Assembly: GCF_001708935.1 (NCBI RefSeq)
Contig: NZ_MASI01000008.1
Location: 62,001 to 126,000 of the forward strand
Reading direction: 5' to 3'
DNA length: 64,000 nucleotides
Source of the DNA: Methyloligella halotolerans
GTDB taxonomy: Bacteria; Pseudomonadota; Alphaproteobacteria; Rhizobiales; Methyloligellaceae
Positions within the stretch are counted from its first letter, which is position 1. Each line of letters opens with the position of its first letter. The position numbers and the translations under genes are program-made. This document shows positions 39,388-49,768 of the stretch, in pieces. The notes beneath the pieces were generated by a model. That model ran no database searches. It saw only the letters and a list, made by a program, of their open reading frames with translations, and had not been told where the DNA came from.

Positions 39388-40170
39388 ATGAAAAAAGGCA
39401 GAATCATCGTTCTGGCCATCGCCTTCATGGCGGCGATCGGCGCCGCCATGATCGCGCGCAACATGGTTTCAGAAACAGAGACCGTGACCGTCGAGAAGAC
39501 GGTAGGGGCAAAGGACGTTCTCGTCACCGCGAAGGATCTGAAGCTGGGCGACACCATTTCGGAAGGCAGCCTCAAATGGCAGCAGTGGCCGGAAGAGGGC
39601 GTTACGCCCGAGCTCGTCACCCGCGAAAAGCAGCCCGACGCGATCTCCGATTTTATGGGCTCCGTCGCCCGCGCTCCCTTCGTGTCGGGTGAGCCGGTCA
39701 ACAACGCGAAGCTCGTGAAGCCGGGCGAAGGCGGCGTTCTTGCGGCGATCCTGCCTGCGGGCATGCGCGCCATCTCCACGCCGATCAGCGAGGAGAGCGC
39801 CGCCGGCGGTTTCATTCTGCCCAACGACAGGGTGGACGTGATCCTGACCCGCCGCATGCAGGTGAACAACAAGGATCAGCAGATCAGCGAGACTGTCCTC
39901 CGGAACGTCAGGGTCCTGGCGATCGGCCAGACGCTCGAAACGACTGGCGAGGAGAAGGTGGCCTCGGGTGCCACCGCGACCCTCGAGTTGACGCCTCGCC
40001 AGACGGAGATTCTCTCGCTCGCTCAATCCATGGGGCAGCTCTCGCTGTCGCTCCGGAGCTTGGCCGATACGCCCAAGCCCGGCTCGACCCTGGACATCAG
40101 CGAAGACAAGGGCAGCTCCGTCAAGGTGCTCAAATATGGCCTTCCGTCTCAAGTCTTTGGAGTGAACTGA
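39388..40170 (+). CDS. cpaB: Flp pilus assembly protein CpaB/RcpC
   Basis: A periplasmic protein linking the secretin to the rest of the machine. The 260-residue protein has a signal/anchor helix (MKKGRIIVLAIAFMAAIGAA), an SAF domain (GAKDVLVTAKDLKLGDTI) and the RcpC domain (AGMRAISTPISEESAAGGFI). The start is ATG 39388 with aggag about ten bases before. It heads the seven-gene cpaBCDEF-tadBC operon. Confidence 0.93.
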   Translation: MKKGRIIVLAIAFMAAIGAAMIARNMVSETETVTVEKTVGAKDVLVTAKDLKLGDTISEGSLKWQQWPEEGVTPELVTREKQPDAISDFMGSVARAPFVSGEPVNNAKLVKPGEGGVLAAILPAGMRAISTPISEESAAGGFILPNDRVDVILTRRMQVNNKDQQISETVLRNVRVLAIGQTLETTGEEKVASGATATLELTPRQTEILSLAQSMGQLSLSLRSLADTPKPGSTLDISEDKGSSVKVLKYGLPSQVFGVN

Positions 40171-40214
40171 GCGTCATGCGCGCCACACGGGGGATAACAG
40201 GAAAAGGCAACGGA

Positions 40215-41717
40215 ATGGCTCGCTTACGTCAGGCATTCGACACCCTATGCGCACTCGCGATTGCGATTGGACCAATGATGCCGGTCCAGCTGCACGCCCA
40301 GGAGAGTGCGTCGCTCATAAGAGTCTCCGCCGCCTCGGTTCCGGCGATCCGCGAGGTCAATCTGGGTCTCAACAAGTCCATGGTGGTCGAGCTGCCCGTG
40401 GCCGTTCGCGACGTCATGGTCTCCAACCCGGACAAGGTCGATGCGGTGATGCAGACCTCTCGCCGCGCCTATGTCATCGGCAAGCAGCTTGGCGAAGCCA
40501 ATGTCTTCTTCACCGACCAGAACGGCAACCAGGTGCTGACCCTGGAGCTGAACATCCAGCGTGATCTGACGGCCCTGGAAGGCCTGCTCGCTCGCCTCAT
40601 TCCGGGCTCGAGCATCCAGGTCGAAGCTTTCGGCGGCAACATCCTGCTGACCGGCCGCGTCCCGACGCCCATGGATGCGACGCGCGCCAGCCAGATCGCC
40701 AACAGCGTCATTGCCTACGATCCGGATGCGCCCGCGGTCACGAACACCTCGCTCAACGGACCACAGGCTGTGGGCGGCAGCGCCACCCAAACCAGCATCG
40801 GGAACGAGCAGCGCAAGGTGATCAACATGATCACCGTCGAAGGCGAAGAGCAGGTGATGCTCAAGGTTTCCGTCGTCGAGATGGAGCGCAACACCGCCAA
40901 GCAGCTCGGCGTGAACCTCGACACGTTGGTGAACTCCGGAAACTTCCAGTTCGCCGCGCTGAGCGAAATGCCGTTTCCCGTGAATCAAGGCGCCATCGCC
41001 CCGGCGCTTGCCGGTGTGAACTGGACGAGCGGCGGCGACCGTGCTTCGGCGATCATGCAGGCCCTGGAGCAGAACGGCCTGATCCACACCCTTGCCGAAC
41101 CGAACCTTACCGCCATCTCTGGCGAGACCGCGAACTTCCTCGCGGGCGGCGAATTCCCCGTCGTGACCGGCGTCGACACGACGACCAACACGGCATCGGT
41201 GGATTTCAAGAAGTTTGGTGTCGGGCTGGCGTTCACGCCGGTCGTCCTTTCCGAGGGGCGGATCAGCCTGAAGATCTCGACCGAGGTCAGCGAGCTGTCC
41301 AACGAAGGGGCCATCGCCGTCACGGGCGGCTTCACGATCCCCGCGCTCAAGGTGCGCCGGGCGGAGACCACGGTGGAGCTTGCCAGCGGCGGCTCCCTGG
41401 TCATCGCCGGCCTTCTCTCCGATCAGTCGCGTCAGACCATCAGCGGTTATCCCGGTCTCAAGAACCTGCCGATCCTCGGCACGCTGTTCCGCAGCCGGGA
41501 TTTTCAGAAGGACGAGACGGAGCTGGTGGTCATGGTGACGCCGTACATCGCGAAGGCGGTGTCCAGGAACGAGCTGACACAGCCTGATCAGGGCTTCGCA
41601 TGGGCCAACGACGTCAATTCGAATTTCATGGGGCAGATGAACCGCGTCTACGGCCGCCAGCCGGAAGCCGCCCCGCCGGCTCAATTCGGCGGCGATGTCG
41701 GGTTCATCGTCGAGTAG
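40215..41717 (+). CDS. cpaC: Secretin CpaC/RcpA
   Basis: Outer-membrane secretin of the Tad pilus. With ATG 40215 (aagg seven bases upstream) it is 500 residues: signal peptide (MARLRQAFDTLCALAIAIGP to LHAQ), N-domain (REVNLGLNKSMVVELPVAVR), a BON-like or second periplasmic domain (VEAFGGNILLTGRVP), and the secretin core (MLKVSVVEMERNTAKQLGVN to GYPGLKNLPILGTLFRSRDF), ending in the usual NELTQPDQGF region. ATG 40176 is the alternative start. It overlaps neither neighbour but sits 44 bases after cpaB. Confidence 0.95.
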   Translation: MARLRQAFDTLCALAIAIGPMMPVQLHAQESASLIRVSAASVPAIREVNLGLNKSMVVELPVAVRDVMVSNPDKVDAVMQTSRRAYVIGKQLGEANVFFTDQNGNQVLTLELNIQRDLTALEGLLARLIPGSSIQVEAFGGNILLTGRVPTPMDATRASQIANSVIAYDPDAPAVTNTSLNGPQAVGGSATQTSIGNEQRKVINMITVEGEEQVMLKVSVVEMERNTAKQLGVNLDTLVNSGNFQFAALSEMPFPVNQGAIAPALAGVNWTSGGDRASAIMQALEQNGLIHTLAEPNLTAISGETANFLAGGEFPVVTGVDTTTNTASVDFKKFGVGLAFTPVVLSEGRISLKISTEVSELSNEGAIAVTGGFTIPALKVRRAETTVELASGGSLVIAGLLSDQSRQTISGYPGLKNLPILGTLFRSRDFQKDETELVVMVTPYIAKAVSRNELTQPDQGFAWANDVNSNFMGQMNRVYGRQPEAAPPAQFGGDVGFIVE

Positions 41718-41723
41718 GTGAGA

Positions 41724-42485
41724 ATGGAGAACGCACGAATGTCTGGATTCCCGAAACTCCCCAGCGAGCCGGTCGCGAGCGCCCGGTCTGCTGCCGCTCT
41801 CCTCGCCGTGCTCTTGTCCAGTGCTGCGCTGACCGGCTGCATGAATGCAGGCCCGCGCTTCGAAGCGCCGTTCATGCTGTCGAATCCGAATGAGCGTCAT
41901 CCGATCCTGGTCTCCAACGCGGAAGCCCGGCTCGATATTCCGGTCTACGCGGGCTCCTACGGCATGACCAGCAGCCAGGAATCCCAGCTCAACAGCTACT
42001 TGGCCGATTTCCGGCGCAACAAAGGCTCGCAGCTCGTCATCAACGCGCCTGTGGGCGGAGACGAGCGCGCCACCCGTGCGGTCTTCACCGACGTGAAGCG
42101 GGCGTTGCGGAGGTACGGCTTCACAGAGAACTCTGTCGTGCTTCAAAGCTATTCGCCGGGCTATAAATCCACCCGGGCCATTCGTCTGACCTATGAGCGC
42201 TTCGTCGCGAAGGGGCCGACATGCCCCGATTGGTCTGAGAATCTGGCCTGGGATCCCAACAATCAGCCTTATCCGAATATGGGTTGCGCCACGCAGCGGA
42301 ACCTTGCCGCGCAAGTCGCCAATCCGCGCGATCTGGTGCAGCCGGCCGATCAGACGCCGCGCTCCAGCGAACGGCGCGACACCGTTTGGGGCAAATACAT
42401 CGCCGGTGAGGTCACCGGCGCCGATTGGACCCCGGAACCTCTGCCTGAGCGGACCAACTCCATGGATAGCGGAGGAGGCAATTAG
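41724..42485 (+). CDS. cpaD: Pilus lipoprotein CpaD
   Basis: A CpaD-family lipoprotein thought to act as pilotin for the CpaC secretin. It has a long signal (SARSAAALLAVLLSSAALTGC) with the lipobox LTGC and a mature domain with conserved ELS-like segments and WDPNNQPYPNMGCATQRNLA, the CpaD C-terminal motif. ATG 41724 follows aggtga closely; ATG 41739 with ggag nine bases before it is also plausible. The stop codon overlaps the cpaE start by one base. Confidence 0.9.
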   Translation: MENARMSGFPKLPSEPVASARSAAALLAVLLSSAALTGCMNAGPRFEAPFMLSNPNERHPILVSNAEARLDIPVYAGSYGMTSSQESQLNSYLADFRRNKGSQLVINAPVGGDERATRAVFTDVKRALRRYGFTENSVVLQSYSPGYKSTRAIRLTYERFVAKGPTCPDWSENLAWDPNNQPYPNMGCATQRNLAAQVANPRDLVQPADQTPRSSERRDTVWGKYIAGEVTGADWTPEPLPERTNSMDSGGGN

Positions 42486-43776
42486 TGGTCAGCGACGCCG
42501 CCTATTCCATCGAGCCTGAAGACGACGAGGGAGCCAGCCAGCCCCAGCAGGTCGCGCCGATCCGCGCGCGCCCTGTGCCGCGTATCAACATTCAGGCTTT
42601 TTGCGAGAACCAGGAAACCGCCGCCGCCATCCAGCAGGCGAGCGAGGACAGGCGCCTTGCTAAGGCTCATGTGAATGTTCGCATGGGCGGGATCGATGCT
42701 GCCGTCACCTTCTTTCGCAGCACGTCCACGCCCAACCTGATCGTCATCGAGTCCTTCCTGAAGGGCCAGGAGCTTGTCGCCGAGCTCGACCGGCTGGCGG
42801 AGGTGTGCGACCCCGGCACCAAGGTGATCGCCATCGGTCACGTCAACGACGTGCTTCTCTATCGCGAGCTCATGAAGCGCGGCGTCAGCGAATATGTCGT
42901 TGCGCCGATGAACGTCGCGCAGATCATCGAGAGCATATCCGACATCTATGCCAACCCCGACAGCGACCCCGTCGGCCAGATCGTGGCGTTTGTCGGTGCG
43001 AAGGGCGGCGCGGGTTCCAGCACCGTCTGCCATAATACGGCCTTTGCCATCTCGGCGGACCTCCAGGACGAAGCCGTCATCGTCGATCTTGATCTGCCTT
43101 TCGGGACCGCGGGATTGGACTTCAATCAAGACCCGATCCAGGGCATTGCCGAGGCGCTCTCTTCGCCGGAACGCATGGACGAGGTGCTTCTCGACCGTCT
43201 TCTGTCGCGCTGCTCCGATCACCTGAGCCTGTTCGCCGCGCCGGGGACTCTTGATCGCACCCACGACATTGAAGCGGCGTCATGCGAGACGGTGCTCGAT
43301 ACCGTCCGTAGCAATGTCCCATGGGTGGCTCTGGACGTCCCGCACATCTGGACGGACTGGGCACAGCAGGTCGTCCTGCGGGCCGATCACGTGGTGCTGA
43401 CTGCGTCCCGGATTTGGCAAATCTGAGGAACGCTAAGAACATCGTCGATCAGCTCAAGTCGAAGCGTGTGAACGACCGCCCGCCCCACCTTGTGCTGAAT
43501 CAGGTTGGCGTGCCGAAGCGGCCCGAAATCTCCATCAAGGATTTCGCGCAGGCGCTGGATCTCGATCCGACCGTCGTGATCGATTTTGACGCGCCTCTGT
43601 TCGGCACCGCAGCGAACAACGGACAGATGATCGAAGAGGTTTCCGACAAGTCGAAAGCCGCGGAGCAATTCCGGGCTTTGGCGTATCGGCTGACTGGTCG
43701 TGTGGACAACAGGACCCAATCCTCTTCGATGTTCGGGTCCATTCTTTCGAGCCTAGGTCTGAGTAAGAGTGCGTAG
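42485..43776 (+). CDS. cpaE: CpaE/TadZ, ParA-like pilus localisation ATPase, frameshifted
   Basis: Localises the Tad machine. The N-domain is receiver-like (about 55-160: KVIAIGHVNDVLLYRELMKR), then a ParA-like domain with deviant Walker A GAKGGAGSST near residue 170 and DLDLPFGTAGLDFNQ. Frame one from GTG 42485 ends with HVVLTAS and a false stop at 43426. The next frame gives PDLANLRNAKNIVDQLKSKR and the normal C-terminus to 43776. One extra C in the tccc run at 43406-43409 restores about 430 residues. The run suggests a consensus error rather than a mutation. Confidence 0.9.
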
Positions 43777-43778
43777 GG

Positions 43779-45401
43779 ATGTTTGGTAAGCGGGGCGTCA
43801 ATAAGGGCTTTTCCGATGCCAGCAGGCCGGACGAAAAGTCCGAACCGGAGCGGCCGAAGCCCACTCCTGCCCACGAGGCGGAGGAGCGCCGGGCTGCGCC
43901 GCCGCCGGCGGAGGCCGGGCCGCAGGAATCTAGCCCGCTAGAATCTGCCCCGCTAAATGCGGCAGAGGACTCGGCGTCCGCGCTGCTGGAGCCACGATCG
44001 CCGACGCCCGAACCGCCCGCCGCGCCTATGGAGGATATCCGGCCGAAATCGGCCCAGCCCCGTTCGGATAAGCCGAAGCGCAACCGCTCCGAAGAATATT
44101 ACGACGTCAAGACCACGGTCTTTACGGCGCTCATCGACACGATCGACCTGACCCAGCTCGCAAGGCTGGACGCGGACGTCGCCCGCGAAGAGATCCGTGA
44201 CATCGTCAGCGAGATCGTTGCGATCAAGAACGTGGTGATGTCGATCGCCGAGCAGGAAGAGCTGCTCGAGGACATCTGCAACGACGTATTGGGCTACGGC
44301 CCCTTGGAGCCGCTGCTCGCCCGGGACGACATCGCCGACATCATGGTGAATGGTGCCGAGACGACCTACATCGAAGTGAACGGCAAAGTCGAGCCGGCCA
44401 CGATCCGCTTCGCCGACAACGGCCAGCTGATGAATATCTGTCAGCGCATCGTGAGCCAGGTCGGCAGGCGCGTGGATGAATCGAGCCCGATCTGCGATGC
44501 CCGTCTTCCCGATGGCAGCCGCGTGAACGTCATCGCGCCGCCGCTCGCGATCGATGGCCCGACCCTCACCATTCGTAAGTTCAAGCGCGACCGGCTCACC
44601 CTCGATCAGCTGGTTCGCTACGGGTCCATCAGCCCGGAGGGCCGGACCCTTCTCGCCATCATCGGCCGTGTCCGCTGCAACGTGATCATCTCCGGCGGCA
44701 CGGGCTCCGGTAAGACGACCCTGCTGAACTGTCTGACTGCCTATATCGAGCCCGATGAGCGCATCATCACCTGCGAGGACTCCGCGGAGCTCCAGCTTCA
44801 GCAGCCCCATGTGGTTCGGCTCGAGACGCGTCCGCCCAACCTGGAAGGAGAAGGCCAGGTGAGCATGCGCGATCTTGTGAAGAACTGCCTTCGTATGCGG
44901 CCGGACCGGATTATCGTCGGCGAGGTGCGTGGCCCGGAGGCGTTCGACCTCCTCCAGGCCATGAATACCGGCCATGACGGCTCTATGGGCACTCTCCACT
45001 CCAACAGTCCGCGAGAGTGCATCTCACGTCTGGAAAGCATGATCTTGATGGGCGGCTACAATCTGCCGGCCCATACCATCCGGGAGATGATCGTCGGCTC
45101 GGTGGACATCATCGTCCAGGCCTCCCGCATGCGCGACGGCTCGCGCAAGATCACCCGGATTACCGAGGTGATCGGGCTGGAGGGCGACGTAGTCACGCTT
45201 CAGGATCTCTTCGTCTACGACCTGGAGGGCGAGGATTCCAGCGGCCGCATCCTCGGCCGCCATCGCACTACGGGTATCGCCCGCCCGGCCTTCTACGAAC
45301 GCGCGCGCTATTTCAACGAAGAGAAGCGCTTGGCCGAGGCGCTGAGCGCCGGCGAGGTGCTCGACGAGACCGGCCGGCCGTTGGGAGAGCGCGTTGGTTA
45401 G
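43779..45401 (+). CDS. cpaF: Tad secretion ATPase CpaF/TadA
   Basis: Cytosolic hexameric motor for pilus extension and retraction. The 540-residue protein has a Pro/Glu-rich N-terminal region (about 1-100), the N-domain ([20 protein letters not shown]), and the core ATPase with Walker [12 protein letters not shown] near 305-314, Asp box [14 protein letters not shown], Walker B-like [19 protein letters not shown] and His box [17 protein letters not shown]. It is normal in length. The stop overlaps the tadB TTG start. Confidence 0.97.
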   Translation: MFGKRGVNKGFSDASRPDEKSEPERPKPTPAHEAEERRAAPPPAEAGPQESSPLESAPLNAAEDSASALLEPRSPTPEPPAAPMEDIRPKSAQPRSDKPKRNRSEEYYDVKTTVFTALIDTIDLTQLARLDADVAREEIRDIVSEIVAIKNVVMSIAEQEELLEDICNDVLGYGPLEPLLARDDIADIMVNGAETTYIEVNGKVEPATIRFADNGQLMNICQRIVSQVGRRVDESSPICDARLPDGSRVNVIAPPLAIDGPTLTIRKFKRDRLTLDQLVRYGSISPEGRTLLAIIGRVRCNVIISGGTGSGKTTLLNCLTAYIEPDERIITCEDSAELQLQQPHVVRLETRPPNLEGEGQVSMRDLVKNCLRMRPDRIIVGEVRGPEAFDLLQAMNTGHDGSMGTLHSNSPRECISRLESMILMGGYNLPAHTIREMIVGSVDIIVQASRMRDGSRKITRITEVIGLEGDVVTLQDLFVYDLEGEDSSGRILGRHRTTGIARPAFYERARYFNEEKRLAEALSAGEVLDETGRPLGERVG

Positions 45402-46383
45402 CTCCGAGCTCTTTCAGACAGCGATCATCTTCATGGTCGCACTCGGTGTGGGCATCTTTGCCTATGTGCTGATCTCGCCCTATTTCGGAGACCGTCAGGC
45501 GCAGAAGCGTCTGGCATCCGCGTCTGAGGGGGCTGCGAGCCGGCGTCTTCAGAAGACGGCAAAGCAGCCGTTGTCCACGCGCCGGAAGCAGGTGCAGGAT
45601 ACGGTCAAGGAGCTCGAAGCCAAGAACAAGGAGCGCAAGCGCATCGACTTGCGCACGCGTATCCAGCGGGCGGGCTTCAGCTTCAAGCCACGCACTTATT
45701 ATCTCTTGAGCTTTGCGACGGGCTTCGTCGCGTTTATCGCGGTTTTGCTCCTTGGATCGCCGCTTTGGGTCGGAGCGCTGGCCGGCTTCGCCGCAGGTGT
45801 GGGGCTGCCCCGCTTTGTGCTGAACAAGGCTGCTGATCGCCGGCAGACCCAGTTCATCGTCGAATTCGCCAACGCCATCGACATCATCGTCCGGGGCATC
45901 AAGACGGGTTTGCCGCTCGGCGACTGCCTCCAGATCATCGCCAACGAAGCCTCCGAGCCGGTCAAGAGCGCCTTCGTCGATATCGTTGAGCAGCAGCGTG
46001 TCGGTATCCCCCTGCCGCAGGCCTTCCTCAGAATGCACGAGCGGATGCCGCTTCAGGAGGTGAACTTCTTTTCTATTGTCATCGCCATCCAGTCCCAGAC
46101 CGGTGGCAATCTGGCGGAGGCGCTGTCGAACCTGTCACAGGTGCTTCGCGCCCGTCAGCAGCTCCGAAGCAAGGTCAAAGCCTACAGCGCCGAAGCGAAG
46201 GCCTCGGCGATGATCATCGGCGCGCTGCCGATCGTGGTGATGTTGGCGGTCTATGTCCTGACGCCAGACTATATCGGTCTGCTGTTCACCGACCCCATCG
46301 GCAATATCCTCCTGGGTGTAAGCGGCGTCTGGATGCTCTTCGGCGTGCTCGTCATGCGTCAAATGATCAACTTCGATTTCTGA
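45394..46383 (+). CDS. tadB: Tad platform protein TadB
   Basis: Inner-membrane GspF-like platform protein that pairs with TadC. The 329-residue protein has membrane helices near 9-30, 100-145 and 270-325 and the GspF domain between (FIVEFANAIDIIVRGIKTGL). The start is TTG 45394 with gggagag five bases upstream, overlapping cpaF. A conserved GGNLAEALSNLSQVLRARQQ motif is present. Confidence 0.93.
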   Translation: MVSSELFQTAIIFMVALGVGIFAYVLISPYFGDRQAQKRLASASEGAASRRLQKTAKQPLSTRRKQVQDTVKELEAKNKERKRIDLRTRIQRAGFSFKPRTYYLLSFATGFVAFIAVLLLGSPLWVGALAGFAAGVGLPRFVLNKAADRRQTQFIVEFANAIDIIVRGIKTGLPLGDCLQIIANEASEPVKSAFVDIVEQQRVGIPLPQAFLRMHERMPLQEVNFFSIVIAIQSQTGGNLAEALSNLSQVLRARQQLRSKVKAYSAEAKASAMIIGALPIVVMLAVYVLTPDYIGLLFTDPIGNILLGVSGVWMLFGVLVMRQMINFDF

Positions 46384-46385
46384 CC

Positions 46386-47360
46386 ATGGATATTCTCTAT
46401 CTCCTCCTCGACCGCCAGGTCCTCATCATGGTTCTCGTCGCGATCGCCGCTTTCGCGACCGTAGCGACGCTCATCATGCCGTTCTTCGCCGCCGACCGGT
46501 TGGGCTCGCGAATGAAATACGTCGCGGGCGAGCGCGAACGTCTTCGCGAGCAGCGCATGGCGGAGTTTGCCGAGCAGCAGCGCGAGGCGCGCCTTCGGCA
46601 GGATCCGCGGACCTTCATGAAGCGGGTGGTGGACCGGCTGAACCTGCGCAAGGCGTTGGAGACGGAGGAAACCCATCAGCGGCTGAAGATGGCCGGCTTG
46701 CGCGGTCAGGCCCCCGTGGTCGCGTTCCTGTTCTTCCGCGCCACGCTGCCGCTCGTTACTTTCGGCTGTGCATTGTTCTATCTATTCTTCGTCACGTCGT
46801 ACCAGTTAGGAGGCGTCACGAAGTTCTGCATAGCTATCGGCGCGGCCTATATCGGGTTCTATCTACCCAACATTTTCATCACCAACCTCATCCAGAAGCG
46901 CCAGAAGTCCATCCGCCAGGCTTTCCCGGATGCTCTCGACCTGCTCCTCATCTGTGTGCAATCGGGCATGTCGATTGAGGCGGCGATGAACAAGGTTTCC
47001 CAGGAAATGGGAACCCAATCCCTCGAACTCGCCGAGGAGTTTGCGCTGACCACCGCTGAGCTGTCCTATCTGCCCCAGCGGCGTCAGGCCTATGAGAACC
47101 TCGGCAAGCGGACCGGCGTGCCGGCGGTCAAGGCGGTCGGCACAAGTCTGCTTCAAGCCGAACGATACGGTACCGGTCTCGGTCAGGCACTGCGCGTCAT
47201 GGCGAAGGAAAGCCGCGATGCTCGCATGATCGAGGCAGAGAAGAAGGCGGCCGCGTTGCCGCCCAAGCTGACCGTTCCCATGATCCTGTTCTTCCTGCCC
47301 GTACTCTTTATCGTCATCCTTGGTCCGGCCGTAATCCAGGTGCTGGCGGTCTGGAAGTAG
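46386..47360 (+). CDS. tadC: Tad platform protein TadC
   Basis: Second GspF-like platform protein, 324 residues, with N-terminal helix (VLIMVLVAIAAFATVATLIM), a central domain (FPDALDLLLICVQSGMSIEA) and C-terminal helices (LTVPMILFFLPVLFIVILGP). It starts two bases after the tadB stop. It is the last gene of the operon, convergent with tadD. Confidence 0.93.
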   Translation: MDILYLLLDRQVLIMVLVAIAAFATVATLIMPFFAADRLGSRMKYVAGERERLREQRMAEFAEQQREARLRQDPRTFMKRVVDRLNLRKALETEETHQRLKMAGLRGQAPVVAFLFFRATLPLVTFGCALFYLFFVTSYQLGGVTKFCIAIGAAYIGFYLPNIFITNLIQKRQKSIRQAFPDALDLLLICVQSGMSIEAAMNKVSQEMGTQSLELAEEFALTTAELSYLPQRRQAYENLGKRTGVPAVKAVGTSLLQAERYGTGLGQALRVMAKESRDARMIEAEKKAAALPPKLTVPMILFFLPVLFIVILGPAVIQVLAVWK

Positions 47361-47499
47361 ACAGCGGACACCCGCGCCCGTCACGGCGATGGAGAGGTAC
47401 GCGCGGGCTGAAGCGTCTCGCCAGGAGAGTGGCCGCGGGATCTTCGCCGGGCTAACCGGCCAAGATGGCCGGAGCGCCGATAGCGGCAATCCAGGCAAA

Positions 47500-47530
47500 T
47501 GAAAAAGCGGCGCCAAACGACGCCGCTTCC
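47500..47530 (-). terminator. Rho-independent terminator after tadD (minus strand)
   Basis: On the minus strand aagcggcg (from 47528) pairs with cgccgctt (47505-47512) and is followed by tttcattt. It can also slow the convergent tadC transcript. Confidence 0.85.
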
Positions 47531-47556
47531 CCATCTAAGTAAAAATCGATGTCAGC

Positions 47557-48875
47557 CTATTGCACGTCCGAGCGGAGCAGGCTGGCCGCGGCGGCAGGGT
47601 TGACGGCGCCCGCGGGAGGGCTCTGGACGGTCGGGGCCGGGTCGGCCTGGGCGATTGCGGTGCGCGGCGGCGCGCTCTTCTTTGCAACCGTGGTCGCTTG
47701 GTTCGCGCTGGGGTCGTACCGCATAGCCACGGCAGGCCGCTCCACGCTGGCCGGAATCGGAATGTTCCGGGAAGCGACCGGCGTCGGCGCCGTTCCTTTC
47801 GGCGCCACGCTGGAGCCGGAGCTCTGAGAGCGCTCGGCCTCGATCGCTGCTTGGCTCGATGGTGTCTGCAGGCTCTGGGGCAGCCGGCCGGCCGGACGGG
47901 CGGGCACATTGCCCGCCGGAGATTCGGCCGCCGCCATGCGGACAGGCTGAGAGGCGGCCTGCCTGCTGTCATGTCCATCGGGGCCGAACGGACCGAAATC
48001 TCGCGCCGGTGGCTCCGGTACGGGTTCAGGTTCGGCGGAAGCGACCTGGGTCTGATTGTTCAGCATATTGCGCAGATAGGCGACGTTCTGGTTCGCCTCC
48101 TTCTTGCTCGTCCCCACCGAGCTACCTGGGTCGCCTCGTTGTATTTGCCCTGCAGCCCAAGGACCAAGGCGAGGTTCTGGCGCACCCGCTTATCCGTGGA
48201 GCCGCTCGCCACCGCCTGGCGCAGAAGTGTCTCGGACTCCTTTGCCTTCCCGTCCAGCGCATAGGAAAGGGCGAGATTGTTGATCACGGAGGTCGAATCC
48301 GGCTTCTGCTTGAGCGCGGCCTGGAAATAGCGCTGCGCGTTCGCGTGGTCGCCCTTCTTGGCGAGCAGGGTGCCCTGGGCCGAAAGCGTCCGCCAATCCG
48401 TCACGCCTTTCTGCTGGGCGACGGCGAGGGACTTCTGGGCAATGTCCGTGCGCCCCAGCTCAAGGGCCACTCGTCCGAGCTGGGCGGCGATTTCGCCGTT
48501 GCCGGAATTGGCCTGGAAACCGCTGTTCAGGACTGTGAGCGCCTGCTGCTTGTTGCCCGTGGCTTTCAGCGCATAGGCGTAGCCGAGCACCATCTTCGGA
48601 TCGCTCGGATTCTTGGCATAGGCCGCAGCCCATTGGCCGACCTTTGCGCGATTCGACTGATCGCCGCTCAGGGCCGCCGAGTTAACGGTCGGAAGAGCCA
48701 TGCCATTGGCGCCGATCAGCCCATTTCCGGCCGTCTTATTGCAGCCTCCAAGCAGGGCCGCGGCGGCCGTGGTCAGGATCAGGATCCTGAAGAATGACGC
48801 CGGGAACCTTCGGTCTCGGAAAAGACGGGAAACATGCAAGGACCTCGTTGGCGGCCGCAGAGGAGGCCGCTTCAC
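47557..48875 (-). CDS. tadD: TPR lipoprotein TadD, frameshifted
   Basis: A Tad pilotin-like lipoprotein with tetratricopeptide repeats. The signal has the lipobox LLGGC, and TPRs span about 80-240 (DPKMVLGYAYALKATGNKQQ, AQRYFQAALKQKP, VRQNLALVLGLQGKYNEATQ). The frame breaks near 48117 just after TQVAR; the adjoining frame gives VGTSKKEANQNVAYLRNML and a long Pro/Ala/Ser-rich tail to 47557. One added G restores the gene. The start is set at GTG 48875 (gggagcg upstream); GTG 48905 is the longer option. It is convergent with tadC. Confidence 0.85.
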
Positions 48876-48905
48876 TGCATTCGCTCCCGTCACTTTCTGA
48901 TACAC

Positions 48906-48993
48906 GCGTCAAAAAAGAATTAACCATAAGGACTTGGAAAGGCTTGAGAAGTTAACCGGCGTTAAGACTCTGCCGATGGAAAGGGGTGCGGCC
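48906..48993. promoter_or_regulatory. tadD upstream region with TTAACC-type sites
   Basis: ttaaccat (48920-48927) is the short CtrA half-site consensus, and ttaa-N6-ttaa lies at 48952-48965 (spacing one short of the N7 form). Both are in the gap upstream of tadD, which is on the minus strand, and downstream of the GST gene. Confidence 0.35.
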
Positions 48994-49671
48994 CTAGGTA
49001 ACGTCAGGATAGCGTTCGGCCATCTCGACCTTGGCTCCGGCGAGCCATTCCGCCATTTCCGGCATGGCCAGGATCGTCTCGCCATACTCAGCCGCCCGTC
49101 CGTCATCGCCGAATTCGGAGAGGTCCACCTGAAAGGTTTTAAACCGCGTGGCAACCGGCGCGTACATCGCATCTGCAATGGAGAAGCGCCCGAACAGAAA
49201 CGGACCCTCGGCGCCGTAGGTCTTGCGCGCACCGTTCCAGATGGCGACGACCCGGGCGATATTGTGCTGCAGCGGTTCAGTGATTTCAGGCGTTGGGAGG
49301 GTGCTCACCAGATCCATCGGCATATCGTTGCGCAATGCCTGGAAGCCCGCATGCATCTCCGCCGAGACGCCGCGCGCCTCCGCCCGGGCCCGCTCGTCCT
49401 CGGGCCACCAGCGGGCCTCCCGGTGCCGTTCGGCCAGGAATTCGAGGATGGCGAGAGAATCCCAGACCAGGAACCCGTCGGTCTTCAGCGCGGGCACCTT
49501 CCCCGACGGTGAATGATCGAGGATCGATTGCTTCGTCTCCAGCCCTCTGCGGAGAACGATGTACTCCTCCTCGAAGGGCACGCCGAAATGCTTCATGGCT
49601 AGCCAGGGCCGCAGGCTCCACGACGAATAATTCTTGTCTCCGATCACCAGCCGGTAGCCATGGTCAGCCAT
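48994..49671 (-). CDS. Glutathione S-transferase family protein
   Basis: A cytosolic 225-residue GST. The thioredoxin-fold N-domain has the likely catalytic Ser in NYSSWSLRPWLAMKHFG and SGKVPALKTDG with the cis-Pro, and WDSLAILEFLAER, which binds glutathione. The helical C-domain follows (MHAGFQALRNDMPMDLVS). A ggaggg ribosome site precedes ATG 49671. The substrate cannot be given. It is upstream of tadD, same strand, and divergent from the aminopeptidase gene. Confidence 0.9.
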   Translation of the reverse strand: MADHGYRLVIGDKNYSSWSLRPWLAMKHFGVPFEEEYIVLRRGLETKQSILDHSPSGKVPALKTDGFLVWDSLAILEFLAERHREARWWPEDERARAEARGVSAEMHAGFQALRNDMPMDLVSTLPTPEITEPLQHNIARVVAIWNGARKTYGAEGPFLFGRFSIADAMYAPVATRFKTFQVDLSEFGDDGRAAEYGETILAMPEMAEWLAGAKVEMAERYPDVT

Positions 49672-49768
49672 TCTTGCCCTCCACTTTTGTTGTCGCCATT
49701 GTCATCGCCGCAATGCCCTGCCATTAATGCTGCGCGCGCACAAGCTCGGCCACAACGCTGCGGAATCC

